NCBI GenBank assembly: GCA_027001645.1
Contig: JALTMP010000388.1
Location: 1 to 32,366, forward strand
Length of the DNA: 32,366 nucleotides
Direction of reading: 5' to 3'
Source: Candidatus Heimdallarchaeota archaeon
GTDB taxonomy: Archaea; Asgardarchaeota; Heimdallarchaeia; Heimdallarchaeales; JAJRWK01
The notes under the pieces were generated by a model that was not told the origin of the DNA, ran no database searches, and saw nothing but the letters and a program-made list of their open reading frames with translations. Shown here in pieces: positions 16,798 through 25,159 of the stretch (position 1 is its first letter; every line of letters starts with the position of its first letter). The translations under genes and the position numbers were made by a program.

Positions 16798-18921
16798 ATG
16801 AAAAAGGTTAACTTAGCGATTACGCTTCTAACCGTAGCTTTTTTGGTTTCTGCCTCTGTGCAGACACCAACGGGTCAAACAACAAGCGCTCAACCCATGG
16901 TGTTGGGAGATAGCTTGTTCTTTGACATTTTCAATTACATGGACGAAACCACATCTGCGTTTGTAGAGAATATTGACGATACGACCGGTCAAACTCTCGC
17001 AAATCACACTGAATCCGGGGTAGTCTCCATTGACAGTTCTGGCTATGGGGAGCTATTCACTGTAGAGAGCTTTGTCGATAGTATTGCCGGTGCTGTAAGA
17101 GGGGAAACGTTTGCACAAGCTGGCAGCTTTATGAATTTCACATGGAATGATTGGGAGAACTTCAGTGGAACCCCCAATCAATTCGGTGATTCATTTCAGC
17201 AACCACTTGATGGAATGAACATGCCTTTCGAAGATTCTTTCTATGCGCTCTACAATAGCACGTACACCATGATCTTCCCTGAAATGCAGGAATTTATGAT
17301 TCCCGTCTTCGAAATTGACGGGATCGATGATGGTCTACCGTTTATTGACGAGAGCCTCTCATCTATACTTGACCGGGCGCTCTATGGCTATCTTGACTTG
17401 GCATCCAGAAATGTTACGCTGTCCGGAAACGTGGTAACAATCTCGAGCGCTTTTGAATCAGCATTCAATGTTTCAAACATTGCTATCTGGGCCGGTGGCC
17501 CGATGCTCCCATGGGCAGAGTACGCTTTTGATATTGAAGCATACCTTGATATTAACTTTGAAGCCTCATTCAACAGTACTTCCGGTATACTGCTCAATTT
17601 CACCTCGACAGACTCTTTTTACGTTCGATTTACTGCCACTAACGTTCCGTTACCTCCACCACCAGGACCACTCTCTCTAGATCAGACCAGTCCATTAGCA
17701 AACATAGTCATCGAAAAATCCTCAACTCAAACTACGGACGTTATTGTGGTCGATTTGAACTTTGGACCCGATCGCATCAAACCCGGCGTAGATCCCAATT
17801 ACGTATTTAACTATGGCGATCAAATCGTGTTTGACTCGGGTTGGTCTTCTGGTGGAATTGCAACAAGTACGATTTCTGATGGGTCCACTGGGCAGATGAT
17901 GAATTACTTCGAGCGAAGCGATTATTCGTACGCTGGAGGAAATACAACACTATTCACTGCTTTCACTGAATTACCTGTCTCAATTAACTCACTTGGTTTG
18001 AGTCAGTCAATCGACGGAATCACCTTCTTTGGAGCCAAGAATGTGTTTGGAGTTACTAGAGATGGTAGCGAGGCTCACGGATTCAGAGACCCAACTAATA
18101 GCTTTGTATGGGACAACAGCACATGGGGACCAGAATTCGAAACAGAGATCAATTACAACATTGTCGAAATTCCATACAATTCAACCCACCCCATGATCGG
18201 TGGATTCGATGACACCGTTGATGTATTCGACTACTTTGGAGATGATAACGGCAAGGACAAGATGCCATTCCTTGACCTAATTGCTGGTAATTCCGTTGTT
18301 CCGCAGACCTCACTCATGTCCTACGACTACTACTGGAACCTATACGTCAACGGATTTTCCAATTACTGGATTAACGCTACAGATGTCATGGCAGAATACA
18401 GCAAGACTTGGAACTTTGTAGTTACTGATCCAAGCATGTTAGACATTCCTGATCTTTCCTCTGTAAACCTCAATGTTGAGATCAGGTTCGATTATTCTGA
18501 AATCTTCACATACGATCGCGACCTTAACATCATTGTTGGTCACTTTGAAAACCTCTGGCTTGACATTTACGTAACCGGCTCAGGCAACATCAACGATCCA
18601 AACACGGGATCGTCCATTCCCATCTCTATTGACTTTACGTTCAACGTTTGGTTTAACAACTATGCTGATCTGATGTCAATTCCTGTGTTCTACCAAACTG
18701 CACCAACATTCACACCAACAGACACTGGCACCTACTCTGATACATTCACTCCCACCAACACCAGCACCCCAGCAAATGACACCACACCTGCTAATGACAC
18801 AGCCCCTGCTGGAACAACCTCGCAACCTGCTCTACCGCTTCCTGGTTTTGGATTTTATGCAACGCTCACTGGTGCAATGGCTGTGACAAGCGTTGTAGTC
18901 ATTAGAAGAAAACGGATCTAA
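16798..18921 (+). CDS. Secreted surface protein with PGF-CTERM-like sorting tail
   Basis: Exported protein of 707 aa. Residues about 1-22 form a signal peptide (MKKVNLAITLL, hydrophobic core, cut near SVQT). The long ectodomain is rich in Asn/Asp/Ser/Phe/Tyr with many N-x-S/T sequons, and has no cysteines that I see. A Thr/Pro/Asn linker follows (TPTDTGTYSD and ANDT repeats, near 18715-18825), then a terminal LPGFG motif, a hydrophobic helix and RRKRI. PGF followed by a helix and basic tail is the layout of archaeal PGF-CTERM sorting signals processed by archaeosortase; none is encoded here. The ATG has a GGTGA site and TATA box, and a terminator follows. The function of the ectodomain is unknown; a cell-surface role is inferred. 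Confidence 0.8.
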   Translation: MKKVNLAITLLTVAFLVSASVQTPTGQTTSAQPMVLGDSLFFDIFNYMDETTSAFVENIDDTTGQTLANHTESGVVSIDSSGYGELFTVESFVDSIAGAVRGETFAQAGSFMNFTWNDWENFSGTPNQFGDSFQQPLDGMNMPFEDSFYALYNSTYTMIFPEMQEFMIPVFEIDGIDDGLPFIDESLSSILDRALYGYLDLASRNVTLSGNVVTISSAFESAFNVSNIAIWAGGPMLPWAEYAFDIEAYLDINFEASFNSTSGILLNFTSTDSFYVRFTATNVPLPPPPGPLSLDQTSPLANIVIEKSSTQTTDVIVVDLNFGPDRIKPGVDPNYVFNYGDQIVFDSGWSSGGIATSTISDGSTGQMMNYFERSDYSYAGGNTTLFTAFTELPVSINSLGLSQSIDGITFFGAKNVFGVTRDGSEAHGFRDPTNSFVWDNSTWGPEFETEINYNIVEIPYNSTHPMIGGFDDTVDVFDYFGDDNGKDKMPFLDLIAGNSVVPQTSLMSYDYYWNLYVNGFSNYWINATDVMAEYSKTWNFVVTDPSMLDIPDLSSVNLNVEIRFDYSEIFTYDRDLNIIVGHFENLWLDIYVTGSGNINDPNTGSSIPISIDFTFNVWFNNYADLMSIPVFYQTAPTFTPTDTGTYSDTFTPTNTSTPANDTTPANDTAPAGTTSQPALPLPGFGFYATLTGAMAVTSVVVIRRKRI
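18769..18811 (+). repeat. Short tandem repeats encoding the ANDT linker
   Basis: Imperfect tandem units encode PANDTTPANDTAPAG in the glycosylation-prone stalk of the surface protein. The units differ by a few silent or conservative changes, typical of low-complexity stalk expansion. Confidence 0.5.
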
Positions 18922-18941
18922 TCCATTTAATTGAAATCTTC

Positions 18942-18977
18942 GCTCGAATCATTTTCGGGCGTTTTTTCTCTTTTTTT
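18942..18977 (+). terminator. Terminator after the surface-protein gene
   Basis: GCTCGAA (18942-18948) pairs with TTCGGGC (18954-18960) across a 5-nt loop, with one G-U pair, and is followed directly by T6 (18962-18967) and T7 (18971-18977). Hairpin plus U tracts fits termination of the message 20-55 nt after the stop, separating this gene from the PrsW gene. Confidence 0.65.
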
Positions 18978-19045
18978 CTTTCTGGCCATCGAACTTCTTG
19001 GTAATCTTTTGTTTCTCATCGAAAAACAGACCTAATTGTACTAAG

Positions 19046-19054
19046 TATTTATAT
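19046..19054 (+). promoter_or_regulatory. TATA box of the PrsW-zinc-ribbon gene
   Basis: TATTTATAT is centred about 29 nt before the ATG at 19080, so the message would start within a few nucleotides of that codon. The upstream in-frame ATG at 19053 overlaps the TATA box and would not be on the transcript. Confidence 0.6.
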
Positions 19055-19079
19055 GGGCACTAGCTGGATAACTCTAAGC

Positions 19080-20813
19080 ATGCATCCCGCGCACCAGCAA
19101 GAACAAGGATATCCACGATCAAGGATTTCATTACTGTTCCAAGAACCACGGCTCTCGATACTTGTCCTTTTGCCATTATTAGGAATCTCGCTTCTGTTAC
19201 TAGGGAATCTCAGTGATGATCTCTTTCCTTCAGGTCTCGTTTTTCAATCCTTGGCAGTAGTGTTTGCACCGTTATTCTTCTCACTCACTCTGATCTTGTT
19301 TGCCGGCTTCGCTTTGAAGAATTTTCTAAAAAATGAAAAATATTTTGGCTTTTTGATTCAGTTCATTTTTGTATCTGGTTTAGTGAGCCTGATCACTGCT
19401 TTAACACTGAATACTCGATATTCTAATCTCATTTACATCATGTCTATTGTCGTGGGATTTCTTTTAAATTCCGATCTTGAGGGTATTTCAAATCTCTCCT
19501 TCATTTTTTTTGTTTCCGTAGTTGTGCCTTTATTCGAAGAAGCTGCTAAGATCATCGGAATTTTCTATCTTTCAAAGACCACCCTAACCGAAAAAGAAAC
19601 AGGGAAAGAAGTTAGAGCCCTAAATAATCCCGGATTTATTATCTTTTCTGCAGTCGTTGTTGGAAGCATTTTTACGTTTATTGAGACGTATTTCTATTCA
19701 ATCCTTGGGTCGGGCATTTTTATCGAAACGACCGAATATTTTTGGCCATTGATTTTATTTCAAATCATGGTCCGATTCGGAAGCCCATTGCATGTTGCAT
19801 CAACCATGATTTCCGCTTATGGAATCATTCTTTCTCTTTACGAAGAAAATCGGCCTTCGATGTCAGTTGATTCCTATCGCCGTTTTCTGCCGGCTTTCTT
19901 TCTTGCCTGGGCTCTTCATGGTGCTTGGAACTTCTTTGCAGTCATGTCAGAACCTGGTGCGGGAGCTCCCTTCGGGACAATTACATTGTTTGGCTTCTAT
20001 ATTCCCCAAACATTCATTATTCTTACACCCTTGATATGGGTTGTTATCATTGGGTTGCTAGTCAGGGTGCGAAGTATTGAAACTCTACGTTGCTCATTCT
20101 GTAATAACTGGCATTCTCCTCCATTTTCTGCAGAGTCCCATATCAGCTCACGCTATTCTCAGAGCATATTCGGTAAAGTCCTTAACCAAATCACTTCTTA
20201 CTGGTTTAGACCCGGCATTTGTCCAAATTGTAAACAGCCCATGACAAATCCTGAGATCTGTATGTCCTGTGGCTCGAGGTCGCTATATACGTGCCCACAG
20301 TGCTTTGCCGTAATACCCATTTGGGCTACTCGTTGCTGGAAATGTGAAACTCTATTATTCCCCCCATTTGAAGCGACTATTCAATTCAGGAAATCCTACC
20401 TTGACGTATTCTCTCTCACCATCTTGAGACTCTACTTAATTAGTTATCTTGCTTCTGCGCTTATCCTTCTCTTTTACTTTAAAGAACTTGGTCAAGAAGT
20501 TCGAACCGCTCTCTTGTTCATCGTTATGCTAATACTAATGTCAGGAGCTTTCTTTGTCTCCTATTTCTGGAGTTCCAACGATGCAACCCGCGGTCTTGGA
20601 ATCGCCTTTGCTCGAATTGTAACGGCAATGTTTTTCCTTTTGCTTCTTGCTTTGATGCTAATGCTTAATCTTATTTTCTTGGTTTTTTGGTATATTTTTT
20701 CCCAAACTCTATTCTTTATAGGCCTTTTTCTGATGCTTGGCTTAGCGTCGCTGTTTATATTAATGATAACAACAACCCTTTTTGGAGGTAGCCCCTTAAT
20801 TCATCCCCCCTAA
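19080..20813 (+). CDS. PrsW-type intramembrane protease fused to zinc ribbons
   Basis: Polytopic membrane protein, 577 aa from the ATG at 19080. The first 350 residues have about eight hydrophobic segments and the PrsW glutamic-protease landmarks: PLFEEAAK (Glu153-Glu154-x2-Lys157), FIETYFY (Glu202), PLHVAST (His238) and ALHGAWN (His280). PrsW enzymes cleave membrane proteins such as anti-sigma factors within the bilayer. After the helices comes a cytoplasmic cysteine region: CSFC near base 20092-20103, then CPNC, CMSC, CPQC and CWKC between 20220 and 20346, consistent with zinc ribbons. Four further helices close the protein. The fusion is unusual; most PrsW proteins end after the protease. 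It precedes the MoxR/DUF58 operon by about 40 nt and may be co-transcribed. Protease activity is inferred from the conserved residues. Confidence 0.82.
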   Translation: MHPAHQQEQGYPRSRISLLFQEPRLSILVLLPLLGISLLLLGNLSDDLFPSGLVFQSLAVVFAPLFFSLTLILFAGFALKNFLKNEKYFGFLIQFIFVSGLVSLITALTLNTRYSNLIYIMSIVVGFLLNSDLEGISNLSFIFFVSVVVPLFEEAAKIIGIFYLSKTTLTEKETGKEVRALNNPGFIIFSAVVVGSIFTFIETYFYSILGSGIFIETTEYFWPLILFQIMVRFGSPLHVASTMISAYGIILSLYEENRPSMSVDSYRRFLPAFFLAWALHGAWNFFAVMSEPGAGAPFGTITLFGFYIPQTFIILTPLIWVVIIGLLVRVRSIETLRCSFCNNWHSPPFSAESHISSRYSQSIFGKVLNQITSYWFRPGICPNCKQPMTNPEICMSCGSRSLYTCPQCFAVIPIWATRCWKCETLLFPPFEATIQFRKSYLDVFSLTILRLYLISYLASALILLFYFKELGQEVRTALLFIVMLILMSGAFFVSYFWSSNDATRGLGIAFARIVTAMFFLLLLALMLMLNLIFLVFWYIFSQTLFFIGLFLMLGLASLFILMITTTLFGGSPLIHPP

Positions 20814-20842
20814 TCCAGAGAATATGAACAACCATGAAATTT

Positions 20843-20848
20843 GAGGTG
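20843..20848 (+). promoter_or_regulatory. RBS that fixes the MoxR start
   Basis: GAGGTG lies 5 nt before the ATG at 20854, so the in-frame GTG at 20848 that overlaps it is not the start. Confidence 0.6.
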
Positions 20849-20853
20849 TGAAT

Positions 20854-21798
20854 ATGGTAAAATCAATAGATGAAATACATGAACTGGGTGAAACAATCCT
20901 ACAAGAAATGAAAAAAAGAATCATCGGCAATGAAAGAATTCTAGAACTTATTCTTGAAACAATGCTTGCTCGCGGGCATGTTCTCCTTGAAGGAGTTCCT
21001 GGAATTGCAAAATCCTACATGGCCGCTACTTTGGGAGAAGTACTCGGCATGGATCACAAACGCATCCAATTTACCCCCGATTTGATGCCCGCCGATATCA
21101 CCGGGTCATCAATTTATTCTCCAAAAGATCAAGAATTTACTTTTATCCCTGGTCCCGTTTTCACAAATATTCTGCTCTGCGATGAAATATCACGAGCACC
21201 TCCCAAGACGCAAGCAGCTCTATTAGAAGCCATGCAAGAGAAACAAGTTTCGGTTGAGGGAAAGTCCTATCCTCTTCCAGATCCCTTCTTTGTAATTGCA
21301 ACCCAGAATCCAATAGAACAAGTCGGTGTGTATCCCCTTCCAGAAGCTCAACTAGATCGTTTTATGGTAAAACTTCTTGTAAGTCTGCCAACCTTCGTGG
21401 AAGAACTTTCACTGCTTAAGTCCAAGCGCAAAGAGTTTGTTCCAAAAGTCGAGCCTGTTACCTCTGCAAAAGAGATTTTGGAAATCCAGAATTTGATCGA
21501 AACCGTCGAGATTTCCGATCAAGTCTTGGAATACATCGCCAGTCTGGTGGTTCGCACCCGTTTTGTTGAGGCCCTTGCTTTGGGTGGTTCTCCTCGCGCT
21601 AGTTTGGCTCTAATGTCAATGTCGAGAGCTCGAGCCGCGCTACACGGTAGGTCATATGTCGAGCCAGATGATATCAAATTCCTCTTCTTCCACGTAATGA
21701 ATCATAGACTTATTCTCACACCTCAAGCAGAGGTCGAACAAATCCCAATCACTCAGATCATTGAGTCGATTCTAAGAGAAAGCGAAGTAGTTGTCTGA
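20854..21798 (+). CDS. MoxR-family AAA+ ATPase
   Basis: Cytoplasmic AAA+ ATPase, 314 aa, of the MoxR/RavA clade that acts as a chaperone for the partner protein encoded next door. Walker A is GVPGIAKS (Lys53-Ser54); Walker B is ILLCDEISRAPP (Asp110-Glu111), followed by KTQAALLEAMQEKQVSVEG, a MoxR signature. The sensor-1 segment is VIATQNPIEQ, and YPLPEAQLDRFM continues it; RASLALMSMSRARAALHGR is the C-terminal lid with the sensor-2 Arg. Length and motifs are complete, so the ATPase should be active. It starts the operon with DUF58 (22-nt gap), DUF4129 and DUF4350, the familiar MoxR set thought to assemble or activate VWA-type envelope proteins. Confidence 0.96.
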   Translation: MVKSIDEIHELGETILQEMKKRIIGNERILELILETMLARGHVLLEGVPGIAKSYMAATLGEVLGMDHKRIQFTPDLMPADITGSSIYSPKDQEFTFIPGPVFTNILLCDEISRAPPKTQAALLEAMQEKQVSVEGKSYPLPDPFFVIATQNPIEQVGVYPLPEAQLDRFMVKLLVSLPTFVEELSLLKSKRKEFVPKVEPVTSAKEILEIQNLIETVEISDQVLEYIASLVVRTRFVEALALGGSPRASLALMSMSRARAALHGRSYVEPDDIKFLFFHVMNHRLILTPQAEVEQIPITQIIESILRESEVVV

Positions 21799-21821
21799 AT
21801 TTGAGAAAAACGGAAGAATAA

Positions 21822-23381
21822 GTGAGCGTCATGTCAACTGAAGAAGCCCCTCGTGTCAATCCTGAGCTCGTCATAACTACTCGTGGAGTCATTTTCCTCC
21901 TTAGTGGCTTCTCCATCTTTGGGTTTGGCTTAATATTCGATCAAATTGTCTTGATATTACCAAGCGCACTTGTAATTACATTCTTTGCATACTCGCTGAT
22001 TTCTCTCATTCGATTTGCAAATACGTCGTTCTGGTTTGATATTTCGGTTGCTTCCACAACGATTCGAGCCAAGAATTTTCTTGTATTTCGTGCAAGTGTT
22101 TTTTCCGATTCTGACATGCCGATACGCGGCGTCTTATCTGTCGATGTTAGCGATGGATTATTCCCACTCTTACCTGCAAAATCATTCGTAAAAGTTAGTC
22201 TTGAGAAAGAAGGTAGCCTTTCAGCAATGTACTTGTCTCCCTTTAGAGGCAAAGAATACATCGAATCTGTCTCGTTTCATTTTGGAGGGCTCTTTGGCTT
22301 CTTCTTTGCAAGAGTACGTTCCGAACTTGAAATTCCCATTTATGTAATGCCTGAACCCCAACGAATATCGCTTCCCTGGACTGTTAAGCAACGAATTCTT
22401 GATGACCTTATCGCTGAAATCTCTATTCCTATTAGAGGACGGGGAACCGATTTCTTATCTCTCAAGGATTTCGAATTTGGAGATGAGATTCGTCATATTC
22501 ACTGGAGGGCCAGTGCCAAGCATCAAAAACTGATTTCAAAAGAATTCGAGGAACCAAAGCAGTTGAGATTTCTTATCATTGTTGACGCGTCTTCTTCAAT
22601 GGCTGGACCAAAATTGGAATTTGCTCTTTCTGCAGCAGTTGAACTCGCAAGTGCTCTTAGACGATCAACACACAGTTTCTCTGTTCTCATACACAGTGAT
22701 AAAACCTTAAGGCTCCTTTCACCAGGGCATTCGATCCAAGCCTTGCATCGCCTAGAATTAGAGCTTTACGATGTTCAGCCTGACGGTGAATATTTTAATT
22801 TCGAGGAACTTCGCAACTATATTTCCACTAGGCGATTAGAGGATAGTGTTGTTATCCTAATTTCAGACCTTGAGCTCGATCCTGCTGAAGTAAAAACAGG
22901 CTTAACACTCTTAATGCCCATCGTAAACCATCTCTTTTACTTACCCTTATTCACTCCCGGCTTTGGAACTCTTGCATATACGAAGGTTAGAGAAAAAACT
23001 CAGTATCGAAAGGAAGAAACTAACTACAGACGAACCATCATCGAGCCTCTTCTCTACTTGAAATATAATAAGAGAGCTGCGGACTATGAAAGTGCTACTG
23101 CCCGAATCAAAGGAGGCATGCACGTTATCATGAGCTACGAGACTAATATCCTTTTAGAACTTCACACGTTGTTAAGGAAAACCGGTCGGTCTACGAGAAC
23201 TAGGGCAACGTCTCGAATGAGATCCGCAAGTGGGTCCTTCTCGCAAGTTAGCAATGACAACGCCGCTCGTCTCTTGACTTCTAAGTCTACCTTTCCCTCG
23301 AGTCGAATTCCATCGAATGAGAACAAGAAAATGCGACAACCGCAAGAAGCGTGGCGATATGAAGGAGGAATGAAGAAATGA
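21822..23381 (+). CDS. DUF58 protein with VWA-like domain
   Basis: Membrane-associated partner of MoxR, 519 aa from the GTG at 21822 (ATG at 21831 is an alternative). Two hydrophobic segments at about residues 15-62 anchor it. The DUF58 core follows: RGRGTDFLSLKDFEFGDE, then IRHIHWRASAKHQKLI, the family hallmark with the conserved Gly-Asp and Trp-x-Ala-Ser. The VWA-like half has the metal motif Asp255-x-Ser257-x-Ser259 in VDASSSMAG and a later Asp in ISDLELD. About 90 extra residues at the C-terminus are basic and Ser/Arg-rich, longer than typical DUF58. It sits directly after MoxR and its stop overlaps the next start (ATGA). Likely a MoxR client at the inner face of the membrane. Confidence 0.93.
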   Translation: MSVMSTEEAPRVNPELVITTRGVIFLLSGFSIFGFGLIFDQIVLILPSALVITFFAYSLISLIRFANTSFWFDISVASTTIRAKNFLVFRASVFSDSDMPIRGVLSVDVSDGLFPLLPAKSFVKVSLEKEGSLSAMYLSPFRGKEYIESVSFHFGGLFGFFFARVRSELEIPIYVMPEPQRISLPWTVKQRILDDLIAEISIPIRGRGTDFLSLKDFEFGDEIRHIHWRASAKHQKLISKEFEEPKQLRFLIIVDASSSMAGPKLEFALSAAVELASALRRSTHSFSVLIHSDKTLRLLSPGHSIQALHRLELELYDVQPDGEYFNFEELRNYISTRRLEDSVVILISDLELDPAEVKTGLTLLMPIVNHLFYLPLFTPGFGTLAYTKVREKTQYRKEETNYRRTIIEPLLYLKYNKRAADYESATARIKGGMHVIMSYETNILLELHTLLRKTGRSTRTRATSRMRSASGSFSQVSNDNAARLLTSKSTFPSSRIPSNENKKMRQPQEAWRYEGGMKK

Positions 23382-24244
23382 GAGAAGACCCAATTGTTTT
23401 TCAAGATTGGGACATCGGGCTTTTACTGCCCAAAATCCATTCTCGCTATGGTACTTTTAATCTCATCACGAGTCTATTAATCGCATTAATCTCTGGGGCG
23501 TTGGGGTTCTATTTGCGTCTTGATTTTCTTTTCCTCCTGTCTGTTTTCTATGCTATCATTTCATTGCTTGCTGAAGGACTCATGACAAGAATTGAATCAT
23601 CATCGCTTGCCAGAGTGAGTTTCTTCGTCATAACCTTGTTTTTTGGCGTTTTAACTATGGATTCTCTCTTTTCCATTTCTATGCCTAACGTGAAGAGAAT
23701 ACTTGTTTCATTTTCTATCCTTGGCATAACTTTTCTAATAGCAATCAAAGGAATGATCCTGCTCGTTGATGAGCAACTAAACGAAATGGTTGGTCAAGTC
23801 CTTATTCCGAGAAATGCAAATTCAAAGAAAAAGCTTGTCGAACAAATTCATCTATATGAGAACACTCAGTTCCGCTTCCGCACTCCAGAGGAAACTCGTG
23901 AGACTACTATTCATTTGCTGAAATATTATTTACGATTCTTTCTCTTGGGATTCGCACTAACTATTCCGTTAATTATTGGAGGAATCACTAATTCCGAAGC
24001 TATGTATGAAGCTAATCTAGGACCATTTAGAATTGCTATTGGAATAGGTGTGTCCGTTCTAATATTCTTATTCCTGTTTGTTCCCATCTCTTTTACTATA
24101 TTGTTCATGCTCGATAAGGCTCAAGGCTTTTGGAATAAGTTAGCTGAAAGAATTAGATCAAGGGCCAATTCTCAAACGAGTGAAAAAGATAAACTCGACA
24201 CAGAGGTGCCCTCAGTACCCCTTGGGGATTTATCACCGAGATGA
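23378..24244 (+). CDS. Membrane protein of the MoxR/DUF58 operon
   Basis: Unrecognised integral membrane protein, 288 aa. Helices are visible at roughly residues 25-65 (a pair), 72-93 and 104-126, then a soluble, charged loop (about 130-180, with QFRFRTPEETRETT), and another pair at about 184-248; the C-terminus is a charged tail ending GDLSPR. No catalytic motif is seen. The ATG overlaps the DUF58 stop (4 nt) behind GGAGG, so translation is coupled, and the next gene starts 6 nt after its stop. Its position inside the module suggests that it is a membrane subunit of the DUF58 assembly. Other archaeal clusters may carry a homologue, but I cannot tell. Confidence 0.8.
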   Translation: MREDPIVFQDWDIGLLLPKIHSRYGTFNLITSLLIALISGALGFYLRLDFLFLLSVFYAIISLLAEGLMTRIESSSLARVSFFVITLFFGVLTMDSLFSISMPNVKRILVSFSILGITFLIAIKGMILLVDEQLNEMVGQVLIPRNANSKKKLVEQIHLYENTQFRFRTPEETRETTIHLLKYYLRFFLLGFALTIPLIIGGITNSEAMYEANLGPFRIAIGIGVSVLIFLFLFVPISFTILFMLDKAQGFWNKLAERIRSRANSQTSEKDKLDTEVPSVPLGDLSPR

Positions 24245-24250
24245 TTAAAC

Positions 24251-25159
24251 ATGATACCAGAAAAACCCACGCACTCAAAGAATAGGTCCTCCCCGCCTAG
24301 TAAACCTCTTCCAACGAGACTCCTATTTGAGCCCAGTGCTGACACCCCAGAAATTCGACGTAGCTCTCAGCAGTGGCAAAAAACACCGTTTTCTGAAAAA
24401 ATCTACGACTTTGAGAGAGCTCTTGCGACCTTCACGGTATTCTTTCTTTTCTTCTGGGGGGCCTTCATTGGTTTTTCACTTGCTGGAATAAGAATAAGTA
24501 ATAACCTACTTAATTTCTTTTCTGCATTTCTGCTAAGTATTGATCAAGGTTTCATTTTCTTTGGTTTTCTCTCACTCTTTCCCTACGATCAGTTAGTTCT
24601 TTTCTCTATGATAATTGGGTGGACGGCTGCCTCAATCTATGCAAGGATTAAATTTGGCAGGCTATACTATTTAAGATCAATAATGTATGCCGGCATTTTT
24701 CAGCTGACAATGACTATTGGGTTGTTTGTGGTGATTCTTTTCCCTTTTCTGGTCACGATCATTCTCTTTCTTCCCTCTTCGCTCACGGGGATTGTTTTGT
24801 TTCTTATCCTTGTAGGAGTCTACTCTGTAATTGTTCCTATCGTTTTTGGATTGCTTGGGGTGTTCATAGGTGCGATTATTCAAAACGAGGTTCCTTACCA
24901 CCCAATCATAAGGCTAGTTCCTAGTTTTTTGCTATCCCCTTTTGGACAACTATACCACACATCATCACAGAAATCGAAAAAGGAAGAAATGAGCGGATAC
25001 TGCCCATTTAGAATGAAACAACAGCCCGGATGTCGTTTCCTTGGTTTGAGGGCTGCAAACCTTCCACTAATATGTGATGATCCCCGTGCTTGGATGAATT
25101 ATTGCACGTTGTATTCCCACCTTAGCGAAAAAATCGGAGGAAAAACAATTGAAAGTTAA
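24251..25159 (+). CDS. Membrane protein with C-terminal four-cysteine tail
   Basis: Unrecognised, 302 aa. The N-terminal 60 residues are polar, then about five or six hydrophobic helices (roughly 62-220), then a cytoplasmic or external tail of some 60 residues. The tail has Cys251, Cys261, Cys275 and Cys285 with spacing 9-13-9, within CPFRMKQQPGCRFLG, LICDDPRAW and NYCTLY. Four spaced cysteines with conserved-looking Pro/Trp/Tyr around them suggest a metal site (zinc or Fe-S), but I do not recognise it. The gene starts 6 nt after its neighbour and its end overlaps the TTG start of the DUF4129 gene by 11 nt, so it belongs to the MoxR/DUF58 operon. Function unknown. Confidence 0.78.
   Translation: MIPEKPTHSKNRSSPPSKPLPTRLLFEPSADTPEIRRSSQQWQKTPFSEKIYDFERALATFTVFFLFFWGAFIGFSLAGIRISNNLLNFFSAFLLSIDQGFIFFGFLSLFPYDQLVLFSMIIGWTAASIYARIKFGRLYYLRSIMYAGIFQLTMTIGLFVVILFPFLVTIILFLPSSLTGIVLFLILVGVYSVIVPIVFGLLGVFIGAIIQNEVPYHPIIRLVPSFLLSPFGQLYHTSSQKSKKEEMSGYCPFRMKQQPGCRFLGLRAANLPLICDDPRAWMNYCTLYSHLSEKIGGKTIES
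25136..25140 (+). promoter_or_regulatory. RBS that supports a TTG start
   Basis: GGAGG lies 8 nt before the TTG at 25149, inside the end of the preceding gene. This spacing and the downstream signal-like helix support TTG as the real start of the DUF4129 gene. Confidence 0.65.

Noticed and set aside
19053-19079. ATG at 19053 as the start of the PrsW fusion
   Set aside because: The codon overlaps the TATA box; the ATG at 19080 fits a leaderless message better.
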